A stretch of DNA of 64,000 nucleotides, from NCBI GenBank assembly GCA_963422675.2, contig CAXVYS010000029.1, forward strand, positions 62,001 through 126,000, in the 5' to 3' direction. Both the position numbers and the translations under genes were made by a program. A model generated the notes under the pieces. That model ran no database searches, had not been told where the DNA came from, and saw only the letters and a list, made by a program, of their open reading frames with translations. The stretch is from UBA4416 sp963422675. Its GTDB lineage: Bacteria > Bacteroidota > Bacteroidia > B-17B0 > Aurantibacillaceae. Position 1 is the stretch's first letter. Every line of letters starts with the position of its first letter. Shown here one piece after another: positions 18,423 through 28,398 of the stretch.

Positions 18423-18944
18423 ATGAAATCCACTTACTCTAACCAAAAAAATCTTAATTACTTTTCTAAAGGACTGTTTGTAATGCTATCGGCGTTGCTG
18501 ATCTCTACTACGATGAATGCTCAAAAAATACGCTTACCATTAGAAAATGCCGAACAAAAAATTAGCGTTACTTATGGTAAAGATATTTTTTACCTGGAGC
18601 CGGAAACATTGCTAAACGAACTGGTTTGGTATAACAAATTTGAGAACTCAACGGCATATGATGATCAGATCAAGTACCTGAGGTTGGCTTCCGGAAAGAT
18701 AGAGTTAACAGGTGATCAGAAAGAATTCAGAAACCTTTCGGAAGATAAATTACACAAAGTAGTTGTTAAGATTTTACCGAAATTAATTTACGAAGGAAAA
18801 GTATCACATTTTGATAAAAGTCTGAACAAGAAAAGCACCAACCTCGATGCAGCTATTTGCGAAATAAAAAATCCGGCATTCGTTAAAATTACGAATTCAA
18901 AAGGCAGGATTATTTTTGATTGTGAAGGGAAATACAACCCTTAA
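18423..18944 (+). CDS. Secreted protein of unknown function
   Basis: 173 residues. A basic N-terminus then a hydrophobic segment LFVMLSALLISTTMNAQ (about 17-34) looks like a signal peptide; the mature part is about 140 mixed residues with no motif I recognise. It stands alone on the plus strand between fabD and the AddB-like nuclease, both on the minus strand, so it has its own promoter. Convergent with the nuclease gene (20-base gap). Confidence 0.6.
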   Translation: MKSTYSNQKNLNYFSKGLFVMLSALLISTTMNAQKIRLPLENAEQKISVTYGKDIFYLEPETLLNELVWYNKFENSTAYDDQIKYLRLASGKIELTGDQKEFRNLSEDKLHKVVVKILPKLIYEGKVSHFDKSLNKKSTNLDAAICEIKNPAFVKITNSKGRIIFDCEGKYNP

Positions 18945-18963
18945 ATAAAAGATACAACGCGGC

Positions 18964-21822
18964 TTAATTTACATTACAAATAGGCGCATAAGCACAGTAT
19001 TCGCACTTTTTAAGGTCTTCCGTCTGATCGAATAACAGCGTTTTATCAACGATGCGTTCTATTTCCTGTTTTAAACGGATCTCGAACTCATTGATCAGCT
19101 CGTGGGTAAAAACGAGTTTACCTTCTCCCTTATTTTCTGATAGAATAAATTTGGGTTGTTCTTCAAATTTTTTAAAGGGAATAATACAGGGTTCCAGTTC
19201 TTCAGGTTTAGCCAGCTTGTTTTTAATAATAAGCCAGGCGTAAATAAAAAGCTGAAGCATTTTATTGTATTTGGAATCGGTAAACAGATCGTCGACCTGT
19301 TTAAACTGAAATTTATCATCGGCTTTTACCGACGATTTATAATCGATCACTCTTATTTTATTTCCTGATTTATCAATCCTGTCGGCAGAGCCCTTTATAA
19401 ATACTTCTGTTTCTACGCCTTCTATTACTACGTTTAAGGAGGCTGAAAGGTCTTTTTCCAGATCAATGAGGCTAAGCAGCTCATTGGTTTTTTGTAAGTT
19501 CCGGATAAGCTTTTGATCACTTTTTAAGAGTTTTTGCACATACTCATGAATTACTTTTTTCTGTAAAAAGTTTTTCCCAAACTCACTTTCTTTCTGGCTG
19601 AAATAAACTTTAAATACTGCATCAACGGTTTCTTCAGCCTTAACCATACATATTTTCAGGTCAGCTTCATTTAATACTCTGCCAACATAAGGTTTGTATA
19701 ATAGTTCGAGGGCTTCATGCAACATGGTTCCCTGCGTGTTCGCTTCCGCACTTTCCTCCACATCTTCTGTTTCCTTGATGCCTGTACCGTATCTGAAGAA
19801 AAAGCGAAGGGCGCATTCCTTATAGGTAATCAGGGCAGAAGGGCTCAAACCGCTATACTCATCATTACTTGTCAGTTTTTTAGTAATTGGTAATAAGGTA
19901 AAATCGGTTTTAGTAAATGAAATCGTGTTCCGTATACTGGCTTTTAAGGTGCCTCCACTCAGCATTTTTTCGGTGATCCTGTTTTGTGGATTATACTTCT
20001 CTAATTCAAATTGTAATTGTGTAATAAACCGGCTTTTTTCTCCGGTGCCTAATGTGCTTTGTTCGGTGTTATAAGTAATTAATACATTGCCGGCACGTTG
20101 CAATAAACGGTAAAAATGGTAAGCGTAAACGGCATCCTTATGTCCGTATAGAGGCATGCCGTAGTACCTTTTCAAATCATTTGGTATAAAGGAGTTGACT
20201 GATTTCCCCGAAGGTAAAACCCCTTCATTAACGCCTAATATAATAATGTTTTCAAAATCAAGTGTACGGGTTTCCAGTACACCCATAATCTGTAATCCTT
20301 TTAAAGGTTCTCCAATAAACGGAACGGTAGCCGTACCAATAATCTGTTTATATAAACTCTTTAAGGTGATCAAAGAATTCAAATAATCATAAGTGTGGAT
20401 TAAACTCTGCAGACGGTTAAAGTACTTGGTAAATACATGTAAATACTCCGATTCGGTTGCTGATAGGGCTAAGGCTTCATCTTCCGAAGCATTAAAAATA
20501 TGGATGATCTGTGCGATGGCGTCGATCCCGTCTTTTGACGTACGCCAGTTATTGAACAGATCTTTGATAAAACGGTAATCACTTTCAAATAAATATTCCA
20601 ACACACTGGCATTAATCCAAACATAATTTTTATCAATTATTTTTTGAATGATTAACTGAAGCTGATTGGTTGGATGAAAAGAGGCATAGTAATTCTTAAA
20701 GAAAGAATTTTGAAGGACTTTAAATACATCTTTAAAATAAAAATTAGAATTGTTACCAATCTTTTGTCCTGTTTGGTGAAGATTAATAAGATTGTCGATC
20801 AGGTCATAAAGCGGAGATAAACGCAAAGGATATTCCATGGTAACATTCACATGCTCTACTTCTTTTGGCAGCTGGTTTAATACGGGAAACAATAAACTCT
20901 CATCCGCTAAAACAATTGCTGTATTACTAAGGAGTTTTCCTTCTTTTATCCAGTTACTTAAATGTTGCGATACGGCTTGTGCCTGGCCTACCTGCTTTGG
21001 AACAGCAACAATATCAATCTGTTTGGGAATATCTTTAAAATAAGTTCCTATATTATTTTTACTGTTTAGCCAGGTATTATTGAAATTTTCCCGAAGAAAT
21101 AATCCTGCTTCATAATCAGCATTATTCACATAGTATTCGTCACCATCCCATAAAACGGTTGCTTTTTTTTCTTTAACAAGATCGGCGAAAATAATCGTTT
21201 CGGCTTTATTAAGGGCATTAAACCCACAGATCAGTATTTTAGAAAACTGGTTAATGTAGGTGTTATCGGGGTAAAACTCTACGGATTTTCGGTACATTAA
21301 ACCTTGATAAGCTTGTTTTTTTTGAAGCAATGTTTTTGAAAATTCTTCATAAATAGCACCCATCTGAAACATAAAGTTGCAGTAGTCTTCCTGTGTTGCG
21401 GTGAGGGTTTCTTCGCCCAACGACCAGTTTTCAATTTCCTTAATCTCCTTTAAATTCTGATATAAGGCCTTGGTATCAATTAAATAACGGTCGGCTTCAT
21501 TAAAATCCTGTAACATTAAATTACCCCATTTCGAAAAGGAATCGAAAGGCTCTGCTTTTTCTTTTAAAACTTTAGTATAGGCATCGTACAGATCGCAGAT
21601 CAGATCAATGCCATCAGCCTGTTGCAAGCCGGAAAGCTTTGCTACGAGTTCTTCCGCACTGATAATGGTTGGAAGCCAAATGGTTTTTTGAAATACTTTG
21701 GCCAGGTGCTGCTTCAAATACAAAGCCCCCCGTTTGTTAGGTAAAATAATGCAAATATGCTCCGTTTGAGCCTGGTAATGCTCAAAAACATGTTGTGCGA
21801 TGCTATATAAAAATGGAGTCAT
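18964..21822 (-). CDS. AddB-like PD-(D/E)XK nuclease with predicted Fe-S cluster
   Basis: 952 residues. The N-terminus (about 20-40, IILPNKRGALYLKQHLAK) is the degenerate helicase start seen in Bacteroidota AddB-type proteins. The C-terminal nuclease has GSADRID, then VIDYKSS near 826. Four cysteines can clamp an iron-sulfur cluster as in AddB: one in TYKECALRF near 668 and three in CEYCAYAPIC at the extreme end. AddAB resects double-strand breaks for recombination and degrades linear DNA. The AddA helicase partner is not in the window. Named as family member rather than addB because sequence identity cannot be measured here. Confidence 0.85.
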   Translation of the reverse strand: MTPFLYSIAQHVFEHYQAQTEHICIILPNKRGALYLKQHLAKVFQKTIWLPTIISAEELVAKLSGLQQADGIDLICDLYDAYTKVLKEKAEPFDSFSKWGNLMLQDFNEADRYLIDTKALYQNLKEIKEIENWSLGEETLTATQEDYCNFMFQMGAIYEEFSKTLLQKKQAYQGLMYRKSVEFYPDNTYINQFSKILICGFNALNKAETIIFADLVKEKKATVLWDGDEYYVNNADYEAGLFLRENFNNTWLNSKNNIGTYFKDIPKQIDIVAVPKQVGQAQAVSQHLSNWIKEGKLLSNTAIVLADESLLFPVLNQLPKEVEHVNVTMEYPLRLSPLYDLIDNLINLHQTGQKIGNNSNFYFKDVFKVLQNSFFKNYYASFHPTNQLQLIIQKIIDKNYVWINASVLEYLFESDYRFIKDLFNNWRTSKDGIDAIAQIIHIFNASEDEALALSATESEYLHVFTKYFNRLQSLIHTYDYLNSLITLKSLYKQIIGTATVPFIGEPLKGLQIMGVLETRTLDFENIIILGVNEGVLPSGKSVNSFIPNDLKRYYGMPLYGHKDAVYAYHFYRLLQRAGNVLITYNTEQSTLGTGEKSRFITQLQFELEKYNPQNRITEKMLSGGTLKASIRNTISFTKTDFTLLPITKKLTSNDEYSGLSPSALITYKECALRFFFRYGTGIKETEDVEESAEANTQGTMLHEALELLYKPYVGRVLNEADLKICMVKAEETVDAVFKVYFSQKESEFGKNFLQKKVIHEYVQKLLKSDQKLIRNLQKTNELLSLIDLEKDLSASLNVVIEGVETEVFIKGSADRIDKSGNKIRVIDYKSSVKADDKFQFKQVDDLFTDSKYNKMLQLFIYAWLIIKNKLAKPEELEPCIIPFKKFEEQPKFILSENKGEGKLVFTHELINEFEIRLKQEIERIVDKTLLFDQTEDLKKCEYCAYAPICNVN

Positions 21823-22079
21823 TATTGGCTGGTATGGGCATAGAAAAATAGTAAAAAATAAAGCTTTAAACTAATAAATTATTTAAAACGGTAAAACATA
21901 CATTTTAACCAATACTACCACTATTTTTCCGTTTATGTAGCAGAATACCAACTAGTGGTTTTTTAATTAAATTTACACTTGATTTAACAGTAGCGATCAA
22001 ATAGCCTGGTTTTTTTGAAACACTAAAAAGTGGAGATGAGCAGGTTATAGGATATGGCAAAAAATAATAATAGCAACTC

Positions 22080-23495
22080 ATGAAATACTTAATTTACAGT
22101 TTTATTTTTGTAAGCTTATCGTCGTCCCTTCAATCGCAAGCGGCCTGGGATCTTCAGCAGTGTGTTGATTACGCACAAAGAAATAACATTTCTTTAAAAC
22201 AAGCAGAGTTAAACACGCATATTACTAAAAACAATGCTACGCAGAGTAAGGCTTCTGTTTTGCCAACACTCAATGCCGGAGCGCAGCATACCTATAACTT
22301 TGGTAGAACGATTGACAGGTATACCAATACCTTTGCAAACACACAGGTATTATCACAAAACTTTTATTTATCCAGCAATGTGGTATTATGGTCGGGTTTG
22401 TCGCAATACAATAATATCAAAGCAACGGAATACAATTATTTGTCCAGCTCCGAAAATTTTTTACAGCAAAAAAATGACCTGTCATTAAATGTAGCAACAG
22501 CCTATATCAATGTGATTTTTACAGATGAGTTAAAGCAAGTGTCTACCGCACAGCGTGAAATTTCTAAACTTCAGTTGGAGCGTACCGAAAAACTGGCAGA
22601 AGCTGGAACACTTTCTAAAAGTGCGGTTTTCGATATAAAAGCGCAATTGGCAAATGATGAGGTGAACTTAACCAATGCTGATAATAATTACCAGATCGCT
22701 TTATTAAACCTGAAACAATTATTGAATTTAGATACCATTAATAATTTCGATATTGTAAAGCCTAATGTAGAAGTATTAAGTTATGAGTTGGCGAGTGTTT
22801 CTGTACAAAATATTTATGAAGAAGCTTTAAAAAATCAACATTCTATTAAAGGGGCTGGTTATAGCTTATTGGCGGCAGAAAAAAGCCTGGATGTAGCAAA
22901 AGGTAAAGTGAGTCCTACGCTGAGTGCTACAGGTACTATAGGTACAGGTACATCAGGGTTGGATAAAAACATTGATGCCGTTAATTATGTGGGTCTTGAA
23001 CAGGCGCCTTATGTAACTCAGTCAGGCGAATTAATTTATCAGCCTAAAACACAAATCATCAGCTCTAAAAAACCTTTTGCCGATCAGTTTAAGGATAACG
23101 TGAATAAAAGTGTAGGCTTTACATTAACCGTACCGTTGTATAATGGTTTACAAACCTACACGGGAGTACAAAATGCCAAAATAAGTGCCTTAAACGCCAA
23201 ATATTCTCAGGATTTGTTGGAGCAAAATCTGTATAAAACAATTGCCCAGGCATATGCCAGTGCAAAGGCGAGTTTAAATAAATACAATGCCAGTAAAGCT
23301 TCGGTAGAAGCATCCGAACAATCGTTTAATTTTGCACAACAAAAATATAATGTTGGAACTATCAGTACCTTTGATTTTAATGACGCAAAAACACGTTTCC
23401 AAAATGCACAAAGTAATTTAGTGCAGGCAAAATACGATTATGTGTTTAGATTGAAAGTATTGGATTATTATCAGGGGAAACCATTGACACTGTAA
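22080..23495 (+). CDS. TolC-family outer-membrane efflux protein
   Basis: 471 residues, signal peptide 1-20 (FIFVSLSSSLQSQA). Two outer-membrane-efflux repeats: WDLQQCVDYAQRNNISLKQAELN (about 23-45) opens the first, LAEAGTLSKSAVFDIKAQLAN (about 180-200) and VGTISTFDFNDAKTRFQNAQSNL (about 428-450) are the matching conserved helices. It would be the outer-membrane exit duct. The following gene is a periplasmic adaptor, 127 bases downstream, but no inner-membrane pump follows. Confidence 0.92.
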   Translation: MKYLIYSFIFVSLSSSLQSQAAWDLQQCVDYAQRNNISLKQAELNTHITKNNATQSKASVLPTLNAGAQHTYNFGRTIDRYTNTFANTQVLSQNFYLSSNVVLWSGLSQYNNIKATEYNYLSSSENFLQQKNDLSLNVATAYINVIFTDELKQVSTAQREISKLQLERTEKLAEAGTLSKSAVFDIKAQLANDEVNLTNADNNYQIALLNLKQLLNLDTINNFDIVKPNVEVLSYELASVSVQNIYEEALKNQHSIKGAGYSLLAAEKSLDVAKGKVSPTLSATGTIGTGTSGLDKNIDAVNYVGLEQAPYVTQSGELIYQPKTQIISSKKPFADQFKDNVNKSVGFTLTVPLYNGLQTYTGVQNAKISALNAKYSQDLLEQNLYKTIAQAYASAKASLNKYNASKASVEASEQSFNFAQQKYNVGTISTFDFNDAKTRFQNAQSNLVQAKYDYVFRLKVLDYYQGKPLTL

Positions 23496-23622
23496 TAGGA
23501 ATACTCTTTTAATAATTAAAGAAAGGAGCATGAGTATTTATAGGACCGGCAGATAAGAATAACTAAAATACCCCGAAAAGTGCTGTTACAAGTGGTAAAA
23601 TCTAAGGGAACAAAAAAAGAAT

Positions 23623-24972
23623 ATGAAAAGAATATATTGGATAATAGGAATATGTGTACTGCTATTGGCGGCATTTATCTTTTTTAAATTTTTAAAAGGG
23701 GAAGCTCCAACCGAGGTTACTACCGAAAAAGCGATGAAACGCAGTATTATTGAAACCGTTTCGGCTAATGGGAAAATACAACCGGAAGCTGAATTAAAGA
23801 TTACCTCCGACGTTTCGGGAGAAGTGGTGGAAATGATGGTAAAAGAAGGAGAACAGGTAAAAAAAGGACAGCTTCTGTGCCGTATTAAACCTGATATTTA
23901 TGAGAGTGCTTTCGAGCGTGTAAATGCTACAGTAAATAGCTCCAAGGCTAATTTACAAACGGCTGTATCGCAATTGGCGCAAGCTAAAGCCAATCTCGCA
24001 AATGCAGAAGCATCCTATGCCAGAAATAAAAAACTGTTCGATCAAAATGTGATCTCTCAGCAGGATATGGACGTATCAAAAGCATCCTATGAATCCGCTA
24101 AAGCAAATGTGGAAGGTTTAACAGAAAGTATTAAAGCGGCTGATTATAATGTGAAGAGTGTGGAAGCTTCTTTAAAAGAAGCCAATTCCAATTTAGATAA
24201 AACATACATTTATGCACCGGTGGATGGAACCGTTTCAAAATTAAATGTAGAGAAAGGGGAGAGAGTAGTGGGCGTGCAGGGTTTACAGGGAACAGAGATC
24301 TTACGTTTGGCTAACTTAAATGAAATGGAAGCCAGTGTGGAAGTGAACGAAAATGATATTATCCGCATTCATAAAAACGATACGGCCATTATTGAAGTGG
24401 ATGCTTATATCGGTAAAAAATTTAAGGGAATCGTTACAGAAGTTGCTAACTCTGCTAACACAACAGGGATATCGGTTGATCAGGTAACTAACTTTGTGGT
24501 TAAAATCAGGTTACTAAGAGAATCTTACGTCGACCTGATAAGCGATGTGAACCCGGCACCTTTCAGACCGGGAATGAGCGCAAGTGTGGAGATTCAAACT
24601 AAAAGAGCCGGAAATATTATGACGGTTCCAATTCCTGCAGTAACTACCCGAAGTAGTGATACAACAAAAACAGCAGAGGTTAAATCAGGTGATGAAGAGG
24701 GGATTGTTGTAAAAGATGAAAATGAAGAGAAGTTGAATAATAAGAAAAAAGAAGACATTAGAGAATGTGTTTTTTTAAACAGGAATGGTGTCGCTAAAAT
24801 GGTATATGTTACTACAGGTATTCAGGATAATGATTACATAGAAATTAAAAGCGGTATCAAAGCAGGTGATGAAGTGATTTCAGGACCTTATGGCTCTGTT
24901 TCTAAAACATTAAAGAACCATTCTAAAATTAAAGTGGTCACAAAAGATCAATTGTTCTCGGATAAAAAATAA
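23623..24972 (+). CDS. HlyD/MacA-type periplasmic adaptor subunit
   Basis: 449 residues. Membrane anchor at about 5-22 (IIGICVLLLAAFIFFKFL), first lipoyl half ITSDVSGEVVEMMVKEGEQVKKGQLL near 66-91, coiled coil about 100-200, second half IYAPVDGTVSKLNVEKGERV near 205-224, then beta-barrel and membrane-proximal domains. In Bacteroidota this type normally precedes MacB-like ABC permeases. Here the next gene, 1 base on, is tsaB, so the adaptor must use a pump encoded elsewhere or the permease has been lost. A charged insert of about 25 residues (around 345-380) is unusual. Confidence 0.9.
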   Translation: MKRIYWIIGICVLLLAAFIFFKFLKGEAPTEVTTEKAMKRSIIETVSANGKIQPEAELKITSDVSGEVVEMMVKEGEQVKKGQLLCRIKPDIYESAFERVNATVNSSKANLQTAVSQLAQAKANLANAEASYARNKKLFDQNVISQQDMDVSKASYESAKANVEGLTESIKAADYNVKSVEASLKEANSNLDKTYIYAPVDGTVSKLNVEKGERVVGVQGLQGTEILRLANLNEMEASVEVNENDIIRIHKNDTAIIEVDAYIGKKFKGIVTEVANSANTTGISVDQVTNFVVKIRLLRESYVDLISDVNPAPFRPGMSASVEIQTKRAGNIMTVPIPAVTTRSSDTTKTAEVKSGDEEGIVVKDENEEKLNNKKKEDIRECVFLNRNGVAKMVYVTTGIQDNDYIEIKSGIKAGDEVISGPYGSVSKTLKNHSKIKVVTKDQLFSDKK

Positions 24973-24973
24973 C

Positions 24974-25660
24974 TTGGCCTACATTTTACATATCGAATCC
25001 AGTTCTACGGTTTGCTCCGTTGCTTTATCGAATAACGAAACGTTAATAGCGGTTAAAGAATTAAACAGCGGTTATACGCATGCCGAAAACATGCATGTAT
25101 TTATACAGGAGGTATTGAAAGAGGCCGGTATCATTGCTTCACAGCTCAATGCAATTTCTGTAAGTTCGGGCCCTGGTTCTTATACCGGTTTACGCATAGG
25201 GTTTTCTACAGCTAAAGGATTGGCCTATGCTTTACAAATTCCTTTGATCAGTGTGGATACTTTGAAAGCATTAACCACGTTGGCTATCGAAACAAATAAC
25301 GGGGACACGAAGGTGTTGTATTGCCCCATGATGGATGCCAGGAGAATGGAAGTGTACACCGCTTTGTACACCCATGAGCTGGAACCAATAAAGCTTCCCA
25401 ATGCTTTGGTATTAACTGAAGAAAGTGTGTTAAGTTTTGCGAATTTAAAACCCATCTGTTTTTTTGGTGATGGAATGCTCAAAGCAAAATCATTATTGGA
25501 AATGCTCCCTAATACTCATTTTATGGAGAATATGTATCCGGGTGCGAAAGCCATGATAGGCCTGGCCTATAGGCAATATACAAATCAGGATTTTGTGGAT
25601 GTGGCTTATGCAGAACCGTTTTATCTGAAAGATTTTTTCTTTACGGTTTCTAAAAAATAA
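24974..25660 (+). CDS. tsaB: tRNA threonylcarbamoyladenosine biosynthesis protein TsaB
   Basis: 228 residues, the usual length. TsaB is the non-catalytic partner of TsaD in making the t6A modification of tRNAs that read ANN codons. N-terminal actin-like ATPase signature ILHIESSSTVCSVALS (4-19) and the highly conserved SSGPGSYTGLRIGFSTAKGLA (about 64-84) are present. Start is TTG at 24974, one base after the adaptor stop; no ATG is available near. It shares a transcription unit with the adaptor upstream and the lipid kinase downstream. Confidence 0.95.
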   Translation: MAYILHIESSSTVCSVALSNNETLIAVKELNSGYTHAENMHVFIQEVLKEAGIIASQLNAISVSSGPGSYTGLRIGFSTAKGLAYALQIPLISVDTLKALTTLAIETNNGDTKVLYCPMMDARRMEVYTALYTHELEPIKLPNALVLTEESVLSFANLKPICFFGDGMLKAKSLLEMLPNTHFMENMYPGAKAMIGLAYRQYTNQDFVDVAYAEPFYLKDFFFTVSKK

Positions 25661-25661
25661 A

Positions 25662-26546
25662 ATGGATATGGTAGCAGAGAATCAAAAAATTGCTTTTGTA
25701 ATTAATCCTAATGCAGGAGTTAAAAAGAAAATAAATGTCATTGAATTTATTAAAACCCATTTCCCAAAAACGATCCCATACGATTTAATTGTTTGGAAAA
25801 ACAAAGATGATTTTGAATCGGTAAAACAACAGATCATTGCAGGAAATTACACCATTGTAGTAGCCTGTGGCGGTGATGGAACAGTTAACCAGGTGGCGTC
25901 GGTAGTAGCTCATACGCCAATGGCCATGGGTATTTTTCCATTGGGTTCAGGCAATGGCCTGGCAAGAAGTAACCAAATTCCCTTAAAGTTGATACAGGCT
26001 TTGGAGGTGATTGCAAAAGCCCGGGTGAAAACAATTGACGGCGCCTTAATTAATGGGACTCCGTTTTTCTGTACAGCAGGTATTGGTTTCGATGCATTAA
26101 TCGCCGATAAATTTGCATCAAGTACCAAACGGGGATTTGCAACGTATTTTAAAACAAGTATCAGCGAATTTTTTTCTTACAAACCTAATACCTATAAAAT
26201 TACAGTTGACGGAGATGTACTGGAAACATCTGCATTTCTTATTACCGTAGCTAATGCAGGGCAATGGGGGAATGATGTGTATATATCGCCGGAAGCTACC
26301 TTAAATGACGGGATCCTACATGTGAGTATCCTCACACCATTTTCTAAGCTTGCCATTGCCGGTATTGGTATAAAACTATTCACTAAAAAAATTCATACCT
26401 CTGCTTATTTTATTTCACTAAATGGAAAAACAATAGAGATTGAATACTCTGGTGAATTACCGGTACATTATGATGGAGAGCCTCTTGCCGTTAAAAATAA
26501 ACTAAAGATAGAGGTGATGCCAAATGCACTTAATATTGTTTGTTGA
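25662..26546 (+). CDS. Diacylglycerol/lipid kinase family protein (YegS/DagK-like)
   Basis: 294 residues. The catalytic domain begins AFVINPNAGVKKK (about 10-22), contains the nucleotide loop ACGGDGTVNQVAS (about 68-80) and PLGSGNGLARS (about 97-107), and the C-terminal lid has the conserved HYDGEPL near 270. Members phosphorylate diacylglycerol or related lipids using ATP. ATG at 25662 or two codons later are both possible starts. One base separates it from tsaB. Exact lipid substrate unknown. Confidence 0.92.
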   Translation: MDMVAENQKIAFVINPNAGVKKKINVIEFIKTHFPKTIPYDLIVWKNKDDFESVKQQIIAGNYTIVVACGGDGTVNQVASVVAHTPMAMGIFPLGSGNGLARSNQIPLKLIQALEVIAKARVKTIDGALINGTPFFCTAGIGFDALIADKFASSTKRGFATYFKTSISEFFSYKPNTYKITVDGDVLETSAFLITVANAGQWGNDVYISPEATLNDGILHVSILTPFSKLAIAGIGIKLFTKKIHTSAYFISLNGKTIEIEYSGELPVHYDGEPLAVKNKLKIEVMPNALNIVC

Positions 26547-26605
26547 TCATTTTTAAGATATAGGAAACACTTATTATAAATAGGCAAAATAAGAAGTAAC
26601 TTCAA

Positions 26606-28387
26606 TTACACATTTACCCCAATAATAAGGATATCATCTACCTGCTCAAGGTTACCACGCCATTCTTCAATAGTTTGATTAAGCATGGTTTTTTGTTTGT
26701 CTATTGGGAGCTTGCTTGCTTCTAATAATAAACTCCTGAAATTTCCGGCCATGAATTTTTTACCTCTTGGTCCGCCAAACTGATCGGCATAACCATCTGA
26801 GAAAATATAGATCTTATCTCCCTTTTCTAATTTAATGGTATGATTGGTGAAGTTTTGCTTTGCACCAATAAACATTCCAACAGGAAACTTATCAGCCTTA
26901 TGTTGCAATAACTCATTCCCTCTGATAATGTACAGTGGATTAAATGCGCCTGAAAACTGCAACTCCATGGTTTTATAGTTAATGGCACATAAAGTCATAT
27001 CCATACCATCCTTTGTTTGTTGTTCGGAGGTAGAGGCATGTAATGTATTTGCCACACCATCATTCATCATATCCATGATAATGGATGGCTCAACTCTATC
27101 GGTTGTTTTTAATATATCCTTTAACAGGTTATATCCTACAATACTCATAAAAGCACCAGGTACGCCATGTCCCGTACAATCTACCGCTGCAAAGTAACAC
27201 CAATCACCTTTTTTATCTATCCAGTAAAAATCACCGCTTACAATATCTTTCGGTTTATAGAGTACGAATGATTCCGGTAAAATTGATTTTACCAAATTGT
27301 TGGGAGGTAAAATCGCTTCCTGAATTCTTTTCGCGTAATGGATACTATCTGTTACCTGCTTAAAAAGAATTTCAAGCTCTTTCGTTTTCAGTTCAATTTC
27401 TTCTTTTTGTTTTACAACTTCTTCCGTTCTGGTAACTACTTTTTGTTCGAGTACTTTTTCATTTTCCGATAAGCTATCCCTCATTCTCAATAAGGCATGG
27501 CCAAGTGTATCATCTTTACTTAAGGGTTTGTAATAAGCGTCGAAATTTCCTTTTCCGGTTTGTTTGGCAAACTCAGTGGTACTCTCCATTGATTCTACCA
27601 GGCTGTTCAACGCTGTTCCCATTTCACCAATCTCATCGGTACGGTAATTAATACGGGTTTTAGGTAATATCCCCAACCCCATCGACAAGAGCATTTTCTT
27701 AAGCAGTTGAATAGGCTTGGTAATTGAACGCGTTGTGTATAGCGCAATTAAAATTCCTCCTATAATTAAACCAACACCCAATAATTTTACGAAGCGATCT
27801 AAAAAATTAAATGAGCTAAACATTTGATCTGTTGTAGATTCCGCCTTGTCTTCTTTTTGTTTTATTAAGCTGTTTAATTGTGTATAGAGTGCTTTAATTT
27901 TTTCTTCCGTATCATCGTAAGAAAACTGAGCTTCAAAATAAATGTTGGCGTCTTTATAAGATTCAAAAGAGGAGAGCACCGACATGATTTTTGTTTTATA
28001 ATCATTAAATAATCCGTCAGAAAAAGTAATAATAGCTTTAAATTTTTCCTGTTCGTCTTTGGTCCAATCCTGCGATAAAAGAGTAATTTTAGCTTTAATG
28101 CTCGGATAATCCTTATTAATTAAACTTCTTAATTCATTTTTAAATGGTTCGTCATCCCTTGACGGGTTGTAATACCACTTTGCCATTAACGTTTGCGATT
28201 TTTGTAAAAGGAAGTTATATTCTTTTAATGCCGAAACCGAAGGAGTAACCTGGCTTACAACAGATTCTGTTTGTTGCTTGCTGGTGGTAACAGTTGCAAT
28301 GGTTAGTATAAAGGCAATCATCGTTAAGAGTAATAATACTCCAAACCCTGTCCCTATTTTCCTACCAATTGTAAATTTGAATGCCAT
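26606..28387 (-). CDS. Membrane sensor with HAMP domain and SpoIIE-type PP2C phosphatase
   Basis: 593 residues. Two membrane helices (about 9-29 and 197-217) enclose a helical extracytoplasmic sensor, followed by a HAMP domain (about 218-275), a coiled coil (about 305-355, rich in E/K/V) and a SpoIIE phosphatase domain (about 370-593) with SGDFYWID, the metal-binding VDCTGHGVPGAFMS and SDGYADQFGG. Such proteins dephosphorylate anti-sigma-factor antagonists or similar partners in response to an external signal. The two genes upstream, a TPR protein and a YfiR-like protein, are on the same strand and may be part of one signalling unit. Confidence 0.92.
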   Translation of the reverse strand: MAFKFTIGRKIGTGFGVLLLLTMIAFILTIATVTTSKQQTESVVSQVTPSVSALKEYNFLLQKSQTLMAKWYYNPSRDDEPFKNELRSLINKDYPSIKAKITLLSQDWTKDEQEKFKAIITFSDGLFNDYKTKIMSVLSSFESYKDANIYFEAQFSYDDTEEKIKALYTQLNSLIKQKEDKAESTTDQMFSSFNFLDRFVKLLGVGLIIGGILIALYTTRSITKPIQLLKKMLLSMGLGILPKTRINYRTDEIGEMGTALNSLVESMESTTEFAKQTGKGNFDAYYKPLSKDDTLGHALLRMRDSLSENEKVLEQKVVTRTEEVVKQKEEIELKTKELEILFKQVTDSIHYAKRIQEAILPPNNLVKSILPESFVLYKPKDIVSGDFYWIDKKGDWCYFAAVDCTGHGVPGAFMSIVGYNLLKDILKTTDRVEPSIIMDMMNDGVANTLHASTSEQQTKDGMDMTLCAINYKTMELQFSGAFNPLYIIRGNELLQHKADKFPVGMFIGAKQNFTNHTIKLEKGDKIYIFSDGYADQFGGPRGKKFMAGNFRSLLLEASKLPIDKQKTMLNQTIEEWRGNLEQVDDILIIGVNV

Positions 28388-28398
28388 AAATTAGCCTG

